Notes: generated by a model not told the origin, from the sequence alone. A stretch of DNA of 64,000 nucleotides from Botryotinia globosa (GCA_014898425.1 RCSZ01000012.1:1364001-1428000); one strand, 5' to 3'; shown: positions 1 to 11,265, counted from the first letter of the stretch. Numbers and translations: made by a program.

Positions 1-1525
1 CATTTCAATGTCTCATTGTTCCCAGAGAACTCTGTTTTTCAACATCCACATGAACCAAAGATTTATTTGGGGACCGATTAATCAATCTTATTCTGCTCTG
101 CGTTGCTTTGCTTTGCGGCCAATAAAAATATTCTTAGCTAGCTGGAGCCATATGAAATGTTCCATGTCCCATCATTATTGGATCTTATTACCTACTTCGA
201 CCACAAAAATTCACCTAAATCTTATACGAATTACCCCTTCATCTTAGGCGACAGAATCTTCCAGATTCAACCAAATCGAAAAAAGTCCCTCATTCTGATT
301 CTCGTTCTGATTCTCATGGCATGGCTCAAGCTTCCCCCCTCGCACTTTTACTTGATACAAAATAATCGGTTCCCGAAGAATGAACGACGATTAGATTTTC
401 GATTTTCGACGGGATGAGCCTTGTTTTGGAAACTATTCTCCTAGCTCAAGAGTCAATACGCATGGACGTTGCTCAATTGAGGAATTATCTTGTCAAAGAA
501 ATCCGGGGTAGCATTAGGGGCAAAGACCCTGTTTTTTGCCTCTATTCTTTTCCCCTCTTCTTTTGTGCCCTGACTCCTGAGTACATTGTCTCTCTCCACT
601 TGTCAGCCCTCGCCGAAAGCAGTTTTCTCGCCGCGGAGAAGTATCATTTTAATATGACGAATACCTGGTGCGATTTGGGATCATAAGTGTGAATGTGAGA
701 ATATCATGGGAAGGCGGGTGATTACCCCGCAGATTCTCGAATCAATACTTTTTGACGTCAATGTCCTTCCTATATCTTCTCGTTATCTTATCTATCTCAC
801 TCCTCAGATCTTTGCTCAATTCCTTCGTTTGATTGGAGATGTCTTGCAGTTCGTTCGGCTGCAATGCAACCAACTATTGTACTGTATTCATCCAAAAATG
901 CAAGGAGACAGATTTGGTCATGAACCTGAACTATCCTTCTATCCTTCCCGCTTTTATCTTCCATCGTCCTTGCAGAGGATCGTTTTATTTGCTGCCACAC
1001 CGCTGGGTTTGCATATGCGTGAATCATTCAGGCAGGTCCTCATCGTAAGGCGAAAATTCTGGTCATCATCCAGCAACCGCTTCACAGCCATAAACGAAAC
1101 CGAAACATTTCGAACTTGGCTGACTCGCTGATCAATTGTGCCAAATATTGTTTTTCATGAGCCCCGATTTTGGCCAATATCACTCAGATTGGATGGCCAA
1201 TTATCTAGGCGATCTCGCATAGCTGTGTATGCGAACAGTGCCCATTGGTAAACTTGCTCTCGCCCACTCTGCAGACATATATGCATTCAAGCACCATGTT
1301 CTCATCTACCAAAGGCTTCACATGTGGTAGGTGCTAGCTCAACAAAGCATTTCTGTAAAACACTACAATTTGGTAAACTAGATAGTATCTACAAGCCAAT
1401 CGTCCTATGAACACGCACCAGGGACACAATCGATCCACAATGCCGAAAAGCACTGAACCCCATTTTCTATCTTCCACAGTGCACTCGAGGAACAAAACCC
1501 AAGAACATCAAATTGCAAGGCAAAT
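1..1525. other. No supported gene; intergenic
   Basis: Only short open frames occur here, on both strands, with random-looking composition, no recognisable domain and no convincing splice structure. The stretch abuts the 3' end of the minus-strand membrane-protein gene that ends at 1526, so part of it may be that gene's 3' untranslated region. Nothing else is seen. Confidence 0.5.
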
Positions 1526-3363
1526 TCATTGTAACTTTTTTATCCAAACTTTCGCCTCTGCTAGTCTTCTGACGGCCGTTGGATACTCTGGACTTCCTAT
1601 TCGCTCTACCAGTGAGCTCCACATTGCATCGTTTAGAGCTTTTGAGGTCTTATCCAACGATGCATCCACCCTCTCTACATTTCCTATAGCATGTTCATCC
1701 TTATACAATAGTCTTGCTGCCTCGATTCTGTCCGCTGCCTTTTCCCATCCCTTAAGTACTGACTTGATCGCTTTTGCTATGTTAGTTGTCGCTGCTGAAT
1801 ATGTCTCGAATGTATCTGGTGGAACCTTGATACCGGGCTTTTCAAGTCCTTGCTTGAGATCATTGTAAACATCTATCAGCAGTTTACCGATCGTAGGACA
1901 ATTGGGCCCTTCTTTCTTCCCGAGTATTTGACAGAGAATTTGTTCGCCTTCGCGATATGTCTTTTGTGGAATGTCGGTGAAGTCATGATGTGTGATGTTA
2001 TGAGCAGCTCTTATCCAGTTTGGATGATCTTCTTCATAACCAGCGTTCATAGCATACCCATCAAATATACCTGTAAGTTCCGCAGTCGCTTCAATTTGTT
2101 GTTCAAGGAAAGAACGCCACGCGTGATCTACTTCTCGATTCTTGTCGACAAACTTATCGATTTTCCAGAGGAGAGGTTGAGACTTTTTTCCTTCGGCTTC
2201 CACAACTTCTCTTCGGAGTGCTTCAATAGGTAGGACGGCTTGATTAAAGGGACTATCGGTTAACTTCCCAAGAGTTCCATTCTCATCCAGTGATATCTTC
2301 GCAACATCACTGATAGCAGAGACAATCTCAACCACCGCTTCCCCATTCGCTCTCTCGGCCTTAACCTTAAATCTGCCCTTCTTAGCTTCCTTAGCACTCA
2401 TTTTCATCGCCTCGATAGCAAGCTCATTTTCCTGCGCCCACCGACTTGCATAAAATGCAAGAACAAGAAGAACAAGCGGAACGATAAGCCACCACAACCA
2501 ATCCCACCCATATTCTCGCGAGATGGTCGCCAAGAGCCCATCGGAGAGCGGAGGCGGCTTTACCGTTTGCACGGGAGCAGGCACGCACGCGGTGCCATCT
2601 CTGCTTCATCCACGGGCATGTAGCGGCCGCCCATAGCGACAGATCGCGGAGGTTCCTGATATGACTTTGCATTGCCTCCAGTGTTTTCGGGCTTCGAAGC
2701 TCGTTTCTGAGCTTTAGATAGAGGCACTGCTGGAGATGCCTTTGTCTTGCTTCGGCTGTCCTCGGTCTGGAAAACTCGTTTCCGAGAGTTGGACATGAAT
2801 TCTTCCAATGAGGACTTTGCATTGCCTCCCGTGTTTTCGGGCTGCGAAGCTCGTTTCTGAGCTTTGGATAGAGGCACCGCTGGAGATGGCTGTGCGGCTT
2901 TCGCATTCCCGGGTTGGGAAAATCGATTTTGGGCTTTGGAGAGCGGGGCGGGTGCGGGTGCGGGAGTCTTTCCTGGGGCTGGGGCAGGGGCTTGGAATGG
3001 AACATCTGTGCGCACGTTGTGATCTTTGATATACTTATTGTGCTTTTCGAGCAGTTGCTCGGTTTGCTGACGAGCTTTCAGTTGGAGGGGTGTCTCGGGA
3101 ATATTTCTGCTCTGTACTTGGTCTTCGGATTCATCGTCGGAAGAGGAAGGTGGAGGCGATGCACTCGATGCGGAAGAATTCCCAAAACTGGAGAAATCGG
3201 CGAGCTCGTCCGCGAGCGTTTGGCCGGGGTGCGGAATCGCTTTGATGGTGCTGGAGGAGCTACGGCGATTAATTGGGACTCTGGGCTTGCTGCGTGGATT
3301 GGGCGTCCCGCCGTAGTCTGGCATGGGACCGGTGTAGTTTTGGAGAATGCTTCCGGGTCGCAT
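1526..3363 (-). CDS. Hypothetical single-pass membrane protein with disordered N-terminus; frame change near 2560-2606
   Basis: The family is not recognised. The first ATG followed by a long frame is at 3363 (protein begins MRPGSILQNY). About 250 residues of low-complexity, Pro/Ser/Ala-rich sequence follow, containing imperfect repeats of the form PLSKAQKRxSxPENTGGNAK. That frame stops at 2560. A second frame, open from about 2604 down to 1526, then encodes one strong hydrophobic helix (WLWWLIVPLVLLVLAFYASRW) followed by about 300 charged, probably helical, cytoplasmic or lumenal residues. The two frames differ by two nucleotides. They could be joined by a 56-nt intron (GTGGAT donor, GGTAAAG acceptor), which preserves phase but has weak signals. 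Alternatively a single-base deletion lies in the GTGCGTGC direct repeat, which would give a natural ...APRA-VPAPVQ... junction. Moderate confidence that this is one gene; none on function. Confidence 0.6.
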
Positions 3364-4060
3364 TTTGAGGTGCGTGTGGTGTGGTGTGTTTGATTTTAGG
3401 ATGGGATGGATTGGATTGGATTGGATGGAAAAGAGGTAGATGAACTGAATTGAACTGAATTGAACTGAAACACCTATCTTTCGTATCCACAATCCCCCGT
3501 CCCTACAAGACTTCTTCGTTTCGTTGGTGGAAAATACAGCTAGCTAGGTTCCTAGATAAATAGATAGATCGATAAATCGATACACATACATATATGTAGA
3601 TGCAGTATAATCACAAGATCCACACCTTCATCTTCCTTCACATACCGTCTACATCTCTCTCCATCTCCCTCTCGCTACCTACCTAAGTACAGGAGAATAA
3701 GATCACTAACCATATTCGTATTTCGTGCATCGGAACAACAAAGAAGAGAGATAAGGAAATGGCGGGGGATTGGGGGGATGGGATTGGATTGGGGATAGGG
3801 GGGTGGTCTTTGTGGTTTTTGTGGTGGGCTTTGTTTTGTTTTGTTTTTGTTTTTTTTGTTGTTTGGGGGTTGGGACGGATGCGGAATTTTGGGGGGAGGG
3901 GGGAAGGGGGAAGGGGGAGTGTTTGAGTTTCTTTTGTTTCGAGTTTCGAGTTTCTTGTTGTGTTGGGTTGGATTGGGTTGGATTGAGTTGAGTTAATTTT
4001 GAGAATATAGAATGGGGAGATAGGAATAGGAATAGGAATAGTAATAATGGGATAGCAGAG

Positions 4061-4100
4061 GATAGGATAGGATAGGATAGGATAGGATAGGATAGGATAG
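4061..4100. repeat. GATAG pentanucleotide array, 8 units
   Basis: Eight perfect tandem copies of GATAG. Looser GGAATA-type units precede it from about 4020. Confidence 0.95.
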
Positions 4101-4620
4101 GATAGGAGGAGAAAGATTCAGATAAATAATAAAATTAGATGTGGAGTAGATGATTTGTATTATATATTATATTATGTTTCGTGTGTAGTATTGTAGTATT
4201 GTATTATTGTGATATGATATGATATGATAGTAGGTATATGGATATTTCTTTATTTTTGATAGTATGATTTGGGATGGTTTGGGTGAGGGGGGTTGTGATG
4301 GATTGATGGATTGATGGATTGGATTTAGAGTGTATGTATGTATATATATATGTATATGTGTGTAGTATATATGTAAGACTTATATATCATATGTTTAGAT
4401 ATCATAATCTTATATCAAACAAAATAAAAGAAAATGAAAAAAAGCAAAATGTAATCAAAACCAAGTGAAATGAGATTAGTCAGTCCATCTCAATCTATCT
4501 ATCTATCTATTTCTTAAAAACAAAAAATCAGTTTACTTTACACACTCGATTGAGTTCGAGAGTTGGATGGAGGAGATGTGGATGTAATAGGAGATGAATG
4601 GAGATGGATGAATATATGGG

Positions 4621-4690
4621 GGAGGAGAGAGGAGGAGAGAGGAGGAGAGAGGAGGAGAGAGGAGGAGAGAGGAGGGGAGAGGAGGGGAGA
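4621..4690. repeat. GGAGGAGAGA decamer minisatellite, 7 units
   Basis: Seven tandem decamers. The last two carry the variant GGAGGGGAGA. The strand is purely purine, so the tract has triplex-forming potential. Confidence 0.95.
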
Positions 4691-5200
4691 GGAAGAAGAG
4701 AGAGAATAGAAAGGAAAAGAAGAGAAGAGGAAAAGAAAAGAAGAGGAAAAGAAAATACAAAAATTAACTAAACTATCTAAATAGAAACAAACCAAAATAT
4801 AAGTATAAGAATTAAACATCTATCGTAAACAAAAGTAACCTTATTTCAGAGGGTGAAGAATTATCAAAACATCAAAACATCAAAACATCTTGAAATCACT
4901 TATTATATAAAATATCAATAATATCAATATTAAAAGAGTATATGAATTTTATGTATAATTTTTATGTAGAAAGAAGATATTATCAAGAAAGAAAGAAATG
5001 ACAAGGAGAATGAGAAGAAGTTAAAGCTACTTAAGGACACGGAAAAGAACGTTCTTACCTTTGGAGAATCGGTAGCTGGGATCGGGACGCCGCTGGCTAT
5101 CTCATGTAATAATCGTAGAGAAGAAGGAAATGAAAATGGAAGAATGAGAAAAGAGTAAAGGAGAAAGGAGAAAGGAGAGAGGAAGAAACAACCCACCCAC

Positions 5201-6646
5201 CTACCACCTCCACCCCCCTTTTTCCCTCTCCCTCTCCCTCTCCCTCTCCCTCATTTCCCTCGCCTGTCTAACCCTCCACCTCCTAACCTCCCAATCCAAA
5301 ATATCCACCATAGCCACATCCCCCAACCCATCAACCCTACACATGCCACCACTCTCCTCCCCCCCACAGCCTCCCGGCGCCATACGCCATCTACCACCCT
5401 CCCCCTCCCGATCATCCTCTCCAATCCACACATCTTTTCCGGAAGCCTCCCACTCATTTTCCCCCCAATATCTCCCCTGCTGCACATTTTCCGGATGCGG
5501 CCAGATGTACGTATTCCGGCTGGGGATTTTCATACCGTCGCCTTTCCAGTAGCCGTTTGGACGGGGATACAGTGCGTTGGAGGGATGCTGTAGGTTGGGA
5601 TGCGGTCGCCATTCCGAATGCGTGCGAGGGAGCAGCCAGCGGTAGGTGAGACAGTCGTGGGATTTGTGCGCGCTGGCGTGGCAGAGGGTGCAGATGGAAG
5701 AGCGGTAGCGGGCTTGGTAGAAGCAGGAGTCGGGGTGGTCGGGGTGGTCGGGGTTGGGGGTTTCGGCGTGCGTGAGGTAGGGGGCTGGGTGTGTGGGCTG
5801 GGGATGGTAGTCGGGGGTGTCGGTGTTGGGGTTGATGTGTTCGCGAATGGAATTTTGGTTTTGGTTTTGGTTTTGCTTCTGTGGATAAGAATACTGAGGA
5901 TCGGCATACTCATACTCCATGGCGGTATCAGAACGCTGTTGCGCATGTCCGAAATTCACAGGCGGGCTTTCGCTGGTACTCCATGTGCCAACTTGTGTTC
6001 CGGGAGGAGAAAGATGTTGATTGTATGCCGAGTCGACTTGACCTCTACTCTGACCATCTTGGAAGCCGACTTTCCTCGCGCGGGCCGCACCCGGGTTTGG
6101 GTTACTGATGGGATGAAATCCATCCTTCTCACAGGCATTATTCCAATGACCCGACTCTTGACATTTTCTGCACGGCCGGCTGGGATATTGACCATTTGGG
6201 AAAAATGGCGTGATATCTTCACCAGTTGGCGCGAGACATTCTCCCGCATCCGAATCCGAACTGGAGCTGGAGTTTGAGTCTCCTGGTCCACGACCTTTAT
6301 TAGAATCTTTCTTTGCATTCCCACCATTTTTCGATTTCCATGTCCGACACTGATCTTCCCAATGATTTCCCCCACACTCTCGACACTCTGGTGAATTCTT
6401 TCCTCTCTTCCCCTCTCCAGCTGGATTCTTGCGACAATCTGATTCCCAATGGAATTTGCCCTCGCAGATACGACATTCTAAGAATTCTTGGGGTACTCTA
6501 CCTTTATTTGGATTTCCTTCGTTTTCGCTATTGTTATTTCTTCCCTTGCCTTTTTTCCCTCCTTGATTATTATTACGTGTGGGACTAGAATCATTAGCAC
6601 GACCACCAGAATTGGAGTTCTTACGTCTGTTTTTATTATTCCCCAT
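5201..6646 (-). CDS. Four-zinc-knuckle (CCHC) protein
   Basis: A 481-residue protein beginning MGNNKNRRKN. Its first 50 residues are Asn/Lys/Arg/Gly-rich, as in RNA-binding tails. Four zinc knuckles are visible: C58-x2-C61-x4-H66-x4-C71, C88-x2-C91-x3-H95-x4-C100 (one residue short), C159-x2-C162-x4-H167-x4-C172 and C319-x2-C322-x4-H327-x4-C332. A Ser/Asp-rich linker, a (QN)n run near residues 258-265 and Pro-rich stretches separate them. CCHC knuckles usually bind single-stranded RNA or DNA, so nucleic-acid binding is inferred. The C-terminus ends in an Arg-Glu repeat encoded by a hexanucleotide microsatellite. The stop codon overlaps a GTAGGT that would be a good 5' splice site (G at 5204), so the real C-terminus may be spliced. 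There are no retroelement neighbours (no RT or protease), so it is probably a host gene rather than a Gag. Confidence 0.7.
   Translation of the reverse strand: MGNNKNRRKNSNSGGRANDSSPTRNNNQGGKKGKGRNNNSENEGNPNKGRVPQEFLECRICEGKFHWESDCRKNPAGEGKRGKNSPECRECGGNHWEDQCRTWKSKNGGNAKKDSNKGRGPGDSNSSSSSDSDAGECLAPTGEDITPFFPNGQYPSRPCRKCQESGHWNNACEKDGFHPISNPNPGAARARKVGFQDGQSRGQVDSAYNQHLSPPGTQVGTWSTSESPPVNFGHAQQRSDTAMEYEYADPQYSYPQKQNQNQNQNSIREHINPNTDTPDYHPQPTHPAPYLTHAETPNPDHPDHPDSCFYQARYRSSICTLCHASAHKSHDCLTYRWLLPRTHSEWRPHPNLQHPSNALYPRPNGYWKGDGMKIPSRNTYIWPHPENVQQGRYWGENEWEASGKDVWIGEDDREGEGGRWRMAPGGCGGEESGGMCRVDGLGDVAMVDILDWEVRRWRVRQAREMREREREREREKGGWRW
5221..5253. repeat. CCCTCT hexanucleotide repeat inside coding sequence
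   Basis: Tandem CCCTCT/TCCCTC units read on the minus strand as alternating Arg-Glu codons at the C-terminus of the zinc-knuckle protein. Length changes in units of six would keep the frame. Confidence 0.9.
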
Positions 6647-7415
6647 GTTTGCTGTATTTTACTTCTCTCTTCTTTCGTTTGCTTGTATGAAATGATGAAA
6701 TTATTTCTATGCGACCAGCGCTGGTATAATTGTATAAGAGTTGTGATTGGTGTAATGAAATATACGTGAGTATGATAGTGTAAAATAAACGATTTACTTA
6801 CTCGAGTTGTTCTGTTGTGTTGAAAAGATATGCGTGAGGAAAAGAATGGAATTGTTCAACATCTGTCTTGATGGAAGTATATGTACCTGTTCTTCAACAA
6901 AGAACAACAATTTCTTTATGAAGAGAACATGAGAGGTAAACAACTGCATTGTATGTTTCAATGCTCGTTCATTGTTCATACAAAAGAACAAAGCCAAAGG
7001 GATGGTTCCTTTGTATATATCGAAGCGAAATTCCAATTTCTTTGAGAATTTCTTTTTTCCTTTCATGTTTTGGTCCAAATTTCTTTCTGTGTAGCCCATT
7101 CCCTAATAAATGCGATATTAGTGGCATGATAGGGAGACAAAATTGTGTAGATATATTGCTTGATAATTTTTAGACTGCAAATGTACTGTTGTTCATGAAT
7201 TTCCGAACAAGTGCTCGCAAAATGGTATAAATGCTGCGTGATTTTGATGTTTATAGATCATCTCTCAAGTACCGACCAAGTGTTCTCTCAATACAAACTC
7301 TCTCTGACAAGATCAATATTCATAGTAAGCTAGACTTCGATCAATACTCATCATCTTATCATTAGAGTTCCATTGTATCAGGCAACACCAGAACTAAACA
7401 CAAAACAATTCGAAG
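6647..7415. other. Divergent promoter region
   Basis: A 769-bp interval separates the minus-strand zinc-knuckle gene from the plus-strand CxCxxC gene. It must contain both promoters. It holds only random-looking open frames. Confidence 0.6.
7226..7232 (+). promoter_or_regulatory. Possible TATA box (TATAAAT)
   Basis: TATAAAT lies about 185 nt upstream of the ATG at 7416. Between them is a C/T- and A-rich leader typical of fungal 5' untranslated regions. Assignment rests on motif and position only. Confidence 0.3.
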
Positions 7416-8588
7416 ATGTCATCCTGGAATTTCACCGATGTTGCTTTTGACAACATGCTTGAAGATCCATCTTGGGCCTTTTCTCACTTCCCTCTTAACA
7501 ACAGCTCAGAGTTTATTCTCGAAGCTCCAAAAGAGGGAGAGGAAGAACTCGAAGCAACCCCACTAGACAATATGTATGATGGAGATGACGAAGATTCTAA
7601 CGAGGATGATTTGGATGATTTACTTCTCCAGCTCGAACAGGCGGAGGAGCAAGAAAGATTAGCACATGAATGTTACATTCGAGCAAAAGATAGCGAACAA
7701 CCAAACTCCCAAAGCAACAGCTCAGACTACCCACAAGAATCTTCCTTCAATCTCCAGCGTCCTCCTCCAAGAATCAATACGTCTTCAAACATTCGCCAAA
7801 CTACATTCGTCATCGGCAACAATTATGAATTCGAACAGAGAGAGAACGCCCCTAGGATATCCGAGGTGCCCCGTCGAAAGAACCGAGCTCAAGCCCCTTT
7901 ACTTGAACTCGATTTACCATCTCCAATTGATTTTGGTAAAGTATTCTCTCCAAAAACTTCTGAAACAATGGTCAACGACTTTGTTCCTAATATGCTAGAA
8001 GGTTTTGAGACTATGAACCTTGGCGAATTGATACAAGACTACGAATCTGGCGACATTTTGCACCCAACCAAAGGCCAAAAATTCCGCTGCGACATCGAAA
8101 CCCCGGGAATATTCAGTATGGAACCTCATTGGTTCCACGACACTAAACACACGAGGTGTTGGTGCATTCATTGTATTCAGTATCGAAAAACACAATCCAC
8201 AGGTGAGCAGATGGAAACGCATGATTTTAATTACCGTTGCCTCTGTTCTTCTTGCGCAAAGCTTTATCACGAAGCCTTGCCTAAAGGTCAATACTGTAAT
8301 TGTTCAAATTGTACCAACGTCAACGAAGACGAAGATCTTACAGATCAAAACAAAGCACTTGCTGAACTCCAAAAACAGATTCAACGCCAATCACCCGAAC
8401 GACGAATCGAAGATCCAGAACAACTTACTGATACCTCACAGAAGTTACTGTCAGACCCTCTTCGAAAGGAGTCTACAACAGTGGCAAGTGAGTCCGATGG
8501 TGGTCCCTCGGAATTACTTGGCATGATTCGTGAGAACTTATGGTTGGATTCTGATTGCGATACAGCTTGTGATTCCGACGAGGAGTAG
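7416..8588 (+). CDS. Acidic protein with three CxCxxC clusters (possible novel metal-binding protein)
   Basis: A single-exon, 390-residue protein beginning MSSWNFTDVA. The N-terminal 75 residues are very acidic (DGDDEDSNEDDLDDLL), followed by a short Glu-rich helix and a disordered Ser/Asn/Gln region. Residues about 225-300 form a Cys/His-rich module with three spaced copies of C-x-C-x2-C: C248-W-C250-IH-C253, C275-L-C277-SS-C280 and C294-N-C296-SN-C299. His residues are interspersed (H238, H241, H245, H252, H269, H285). The C-terminus is again acidic (SDCDTACDSDEE). I recognise no named family. Nine closely spaced cysteines suggest zinc or other metal binding, or a cross-linked fold, but this is inference. 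No signal peptide or membrane segment is evident, which favours an intracellular, perhaps nuclear, role. It is transcribed divergently from the zinc-knuckle gene. Confidence 0.75.
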   Translation: MSSWNFTDVAFDNMLEDPSWAFSHFPLNNSSEFILEAPKEGEEELEATPLDNMYDGDDEDSNEDDLDDLLLQLEQAEEQERLAHECYIRAKDSEQPNSQSNSSDYPQESSFNLQRPPPRINTSSNIRQTTFVIGNNYEFEQRENAPRISEVPRRKNRAQAPLLELDLPSPIDFGKVFSPKTSETMVNDFVPNMLEGFETMNLGELIQDYESGDILHPTKGQKFRCDIETPGIFSMEPHWFHDTKHTRCWCIHCIQYRKTQSTGEQMETHDFNYRCLCSSCAKLYHEALPKGQYCNCSNCTNVNEDEDLTDQNKALAELQKQIQRQSPERRIEDPEQLTDTSQKLLSDPLRKESTTVASESDGGPSELLGMIRENLWLDSDCDTACDSDEE

Positions 8589-9895
8589 ATTTCTTCATCG
8601 TAGCTTTTCACACGGTTAAATAAGGTAAGTCGTAGATATATCCTGGTGATATACTCTGCGCGGAGAAAGATAAACCCATGGAAATTTGGCAATAATAAAC
8701 CCCCCCATAAATAACCAAACAAAGTACTGATTGACAAAAAATGATTTTCCGCCATGGCTTAGGAAGAGTGAGATGGATAGATAATATGTGATTATAGCAA
8801 AATGACCTAATCGGTATGAGGAGGACAACAGAAAATGAATATTTCTTTGTTCCCATGGGGTAAAAATAGACCTACCCAGCCAAGAAAATCTCGACAACTT
8901 AATTGGAACAAGAAAAACCATACTTGGATGGGAAATTATGATTGACTGGTACTCGAGCAGAATTGAGATGTAGAGATTGGAATTGCATTTTCCTGGTTTC
9001 AACTTGTGATTTGGAACATGAGCCCGCGAATACATACTCCCAAGTGAGATGAAGAGCGAACGCAACAAGCTTTTCAGGGACTCGAGACTAGGAACATAGT
9101 ACTCACTGCGCATGAACTAAATTCTTTGTACTCGACCAAAGAAGCGATCGAACTATGCTCGTTGTCCTAGAAGGATTGGGTTGATTTCGGGATTTCGGAT
9201 AATCATCCCGTTCGTCTAGAGAAATGTTCAAATTGAGTTTGCAGGATGAAAATTGAGTTTGTAGAATGAAGATTGCATCATCTCATTTTTGTGGATGTTA
9301 TGTAGCATCACTGGATATCTGTTGGAAAATCAAACATTTCTTAAACTAAGCATCATGCATTTTGAGGGTAAAACCCCACGAGTTTGCATTATCTTTGAGA
9401 ACAATGAGTCAAAACTTTTGGGCTGCACCTGAATGCAGGTACTTGACTGCCTGGAGATCCCAAAGTTCACCATGGTACTTGCACGGTGAGCGTTGGGAGC
9501 GTTAACAGGTTTATGAGATGAAGGAAGGTATCAACACATCTGCATCGCCAACGAATACATGGCCACTTCGGAAATGATACATTACTGACTTTTTTGATCG
9601 ACATGAAGTCAATCAGTAAGAAAAAAAAATATGTCTCAATGCCCAATATAGAAGCGATTGGTTCGAAGAGAGCCTAGGGATGCACATACATGCATGGCAT
9701 ATTGACATGCGTTTTATTTTCGTAATAACCCTCGCTGATAGAGGCGCTTAGCAGCGTCAAAGCATAGATCAAAAGGTTAACCAGGGGTGACTCGGATACT
9801 TCTATTGTAGTTTGGTGAAGTGAAGGGATGTTTTTTGCCCAAATTTCTGTTGATGGCAGTTGCGATATTCTCAACGAGTGGCGCCTAAAGTTGCT

Positions 9896-9914
9896 GGGGG
9901 GGAGGGGGGGGGGG
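9896..9914 (+). repeat. Poly-G tract (G7 A G11)
   Basis: Eighteen guanines in 19 nt, interrupted by one A. G-quadruplex formation is possible. Confidence 0.95.
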
Positions 9915-10128
9915 TTGAATGTTGGGCTGAAGAATTGTGATGAGAGTAATGAGCGGTTCGGGAAGGATAGGAATTGAAGACAATGTTAAGGGTGTAGGAT
10001 TTATCATTATGAAGAAAGTTCTTCTTCACTCTCATGAATCTGCATCAAATGTTGCGGGATTGCCGATGAAGCTTTCTTGGAGAAGCCACGGTCTTGACCA
10101 ACAGCGACCGGATCGACCTAAGGTATCA

Positions 10129-10170
10129 AGGGACCAAGGGACCAAGGGACCAAGGGACCAAGGGACCAAG
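10129..10170. repeat. GGGACCAA octamer array, about 5 units
   Basis: Tandem copies of AAGGGACC/GGGACCAA, perfect over about five units. Confidence 0.9.
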
Positions 10171-10274
10171 ATTGAGACCTTGAAAAAGCATCATGTGACT
10201 ATGAACGAATTAGCTGCATGAGATTTTGATCTGGGGGGTGGGGGCACTGAGGGGGTTTATTATTATTTAGCCAA

Positions 10275-10322
10275 AAGTGGATTTGTGAAAGTGGATTTGT
10301 GAAAGTGGATTTGTGAAAGTGG
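10275..10322. repeat. 14-bp tandem repeat (AAGTGGATTTGTGA)
   Basis: Three full copies and a partial fourth, in direct tandem. Confidence 0.9.
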
Positions 10323-10964
10323 AACCCAAACGCGGAGTAGGTATGTTCCAAGAGTTTGTGGCCGAATTAAAGCGGATCCATGGTGAAAGGATCATCTCTG
10401 GAGGCAGTGGAGGGCAAGAGGGAAAAGAGGGAAAAGAGGGAAAAGAGGAGATTGGATATCTGGACTCTGGACTCTGGAGACTTGGAGACTTGGAGAATTG
10501 GAGAAGTGGGATGGGATGGGATGGGATGGGACTTGGAGAATTGGAGAAGTGGGATGGGATGGGGTGGAATGGAATGGTTTTTTCTTTTTCTTTCGAGGTG
10601 GAGATTTACGCAATGGAGTGGTATTCTTGAAATTGTACATGTAGGGAGATGTGTTGTGCATGTGTTGTGACAACAATGGCATGGGAAAGTGGTCAAGATG
10701 ACGATGATGAAGGATCATGTCGATATGGATGAGTCTTTTGGAGGGGAGAAGTTTGATGATGATTATTCACCCATTGCTTGCCAAGGGACGTGAGAGGTAA
10801 GAGGATCAGGAGAAGAGACATGAGAGGAAAGAAAGTAGGAGAACTAGGAGGACTAGGAGAACCAAGAAGACTAGAACTAAGAGAACTAAGAGAACCAAGA
10901 AGAATAAGAGACCAAGAAGACTAAGAGCCAAGCAAAGTATCGTGTAGGTAGTAGCCTACTTGGG

Positions 10965-11005
10965 GTATACGGTATACGGTATACCGTATCCCGTATACCG
11001 TATAC
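10965..11005. repeat. 41-bp near-perfect palindrome of GTATAC/CGGTATAC units
   Basis: Perfectly complementary 15-nt arms (10965-10979 and 10991-11005, left arm GTATACGGTATACGG) flank an 11-nt centre that can pair partly. The palindrome is itself built from repeated GTATACG units. It could extrude as a cruciform or bind a dimeric protein. Confidence 0.9.
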
Positions 11006-11265
11006 GTATGATTGTTGTATCATTGTATCATTGTATCATTGTTGCTAGTAGTAAAGAGGAAAGAAAAGGAAGAAGAAGAAAAGGAGATTTGCTAGTGAAA
11101 AAGGAACATCGTACTCTCTTCTCTACTCTCAACCCCGCACTGATTTGCATAAATTCAAATTCATGGGCACATTCGTGCATATCTTGAAAACCTTTAACCC
11201 TTGATGAATAATTAGCATGAACCGACCGGATTCTGACAGATTTAGGTAGATGCGTAAGACAGTGA

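Larger units (their letters stand above)
3364..5200. other. Repeat-rich intergenic region
   Basis: No gene is supported. The region holds the presumed promoter of the gene starting at 3363 and the 3' flank of the zinc-knuckle gene. It is dominated by G-rich and A/T-rich simple sequence. On the minus strand a consensus-like 5' splice site (GTAAGA, G at 5058) and a possible acceptor near 5100 suggest that the zinc-knuckle gene may have a further small exon here. Confidence 0.5.

Noticed and set aside
4533..4819. Minus-strand Ser/Phe/Leu-rich frames
   Set aside because: Translation of the GGAGGAGAGA array and a polypurine tract.
8616..9113. 165-codon minus-strand hydrophobic frame
   Set aside because: Random-looking composition, no family landmarks, no leader or splice support. 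It lies downstream of an independent gene.
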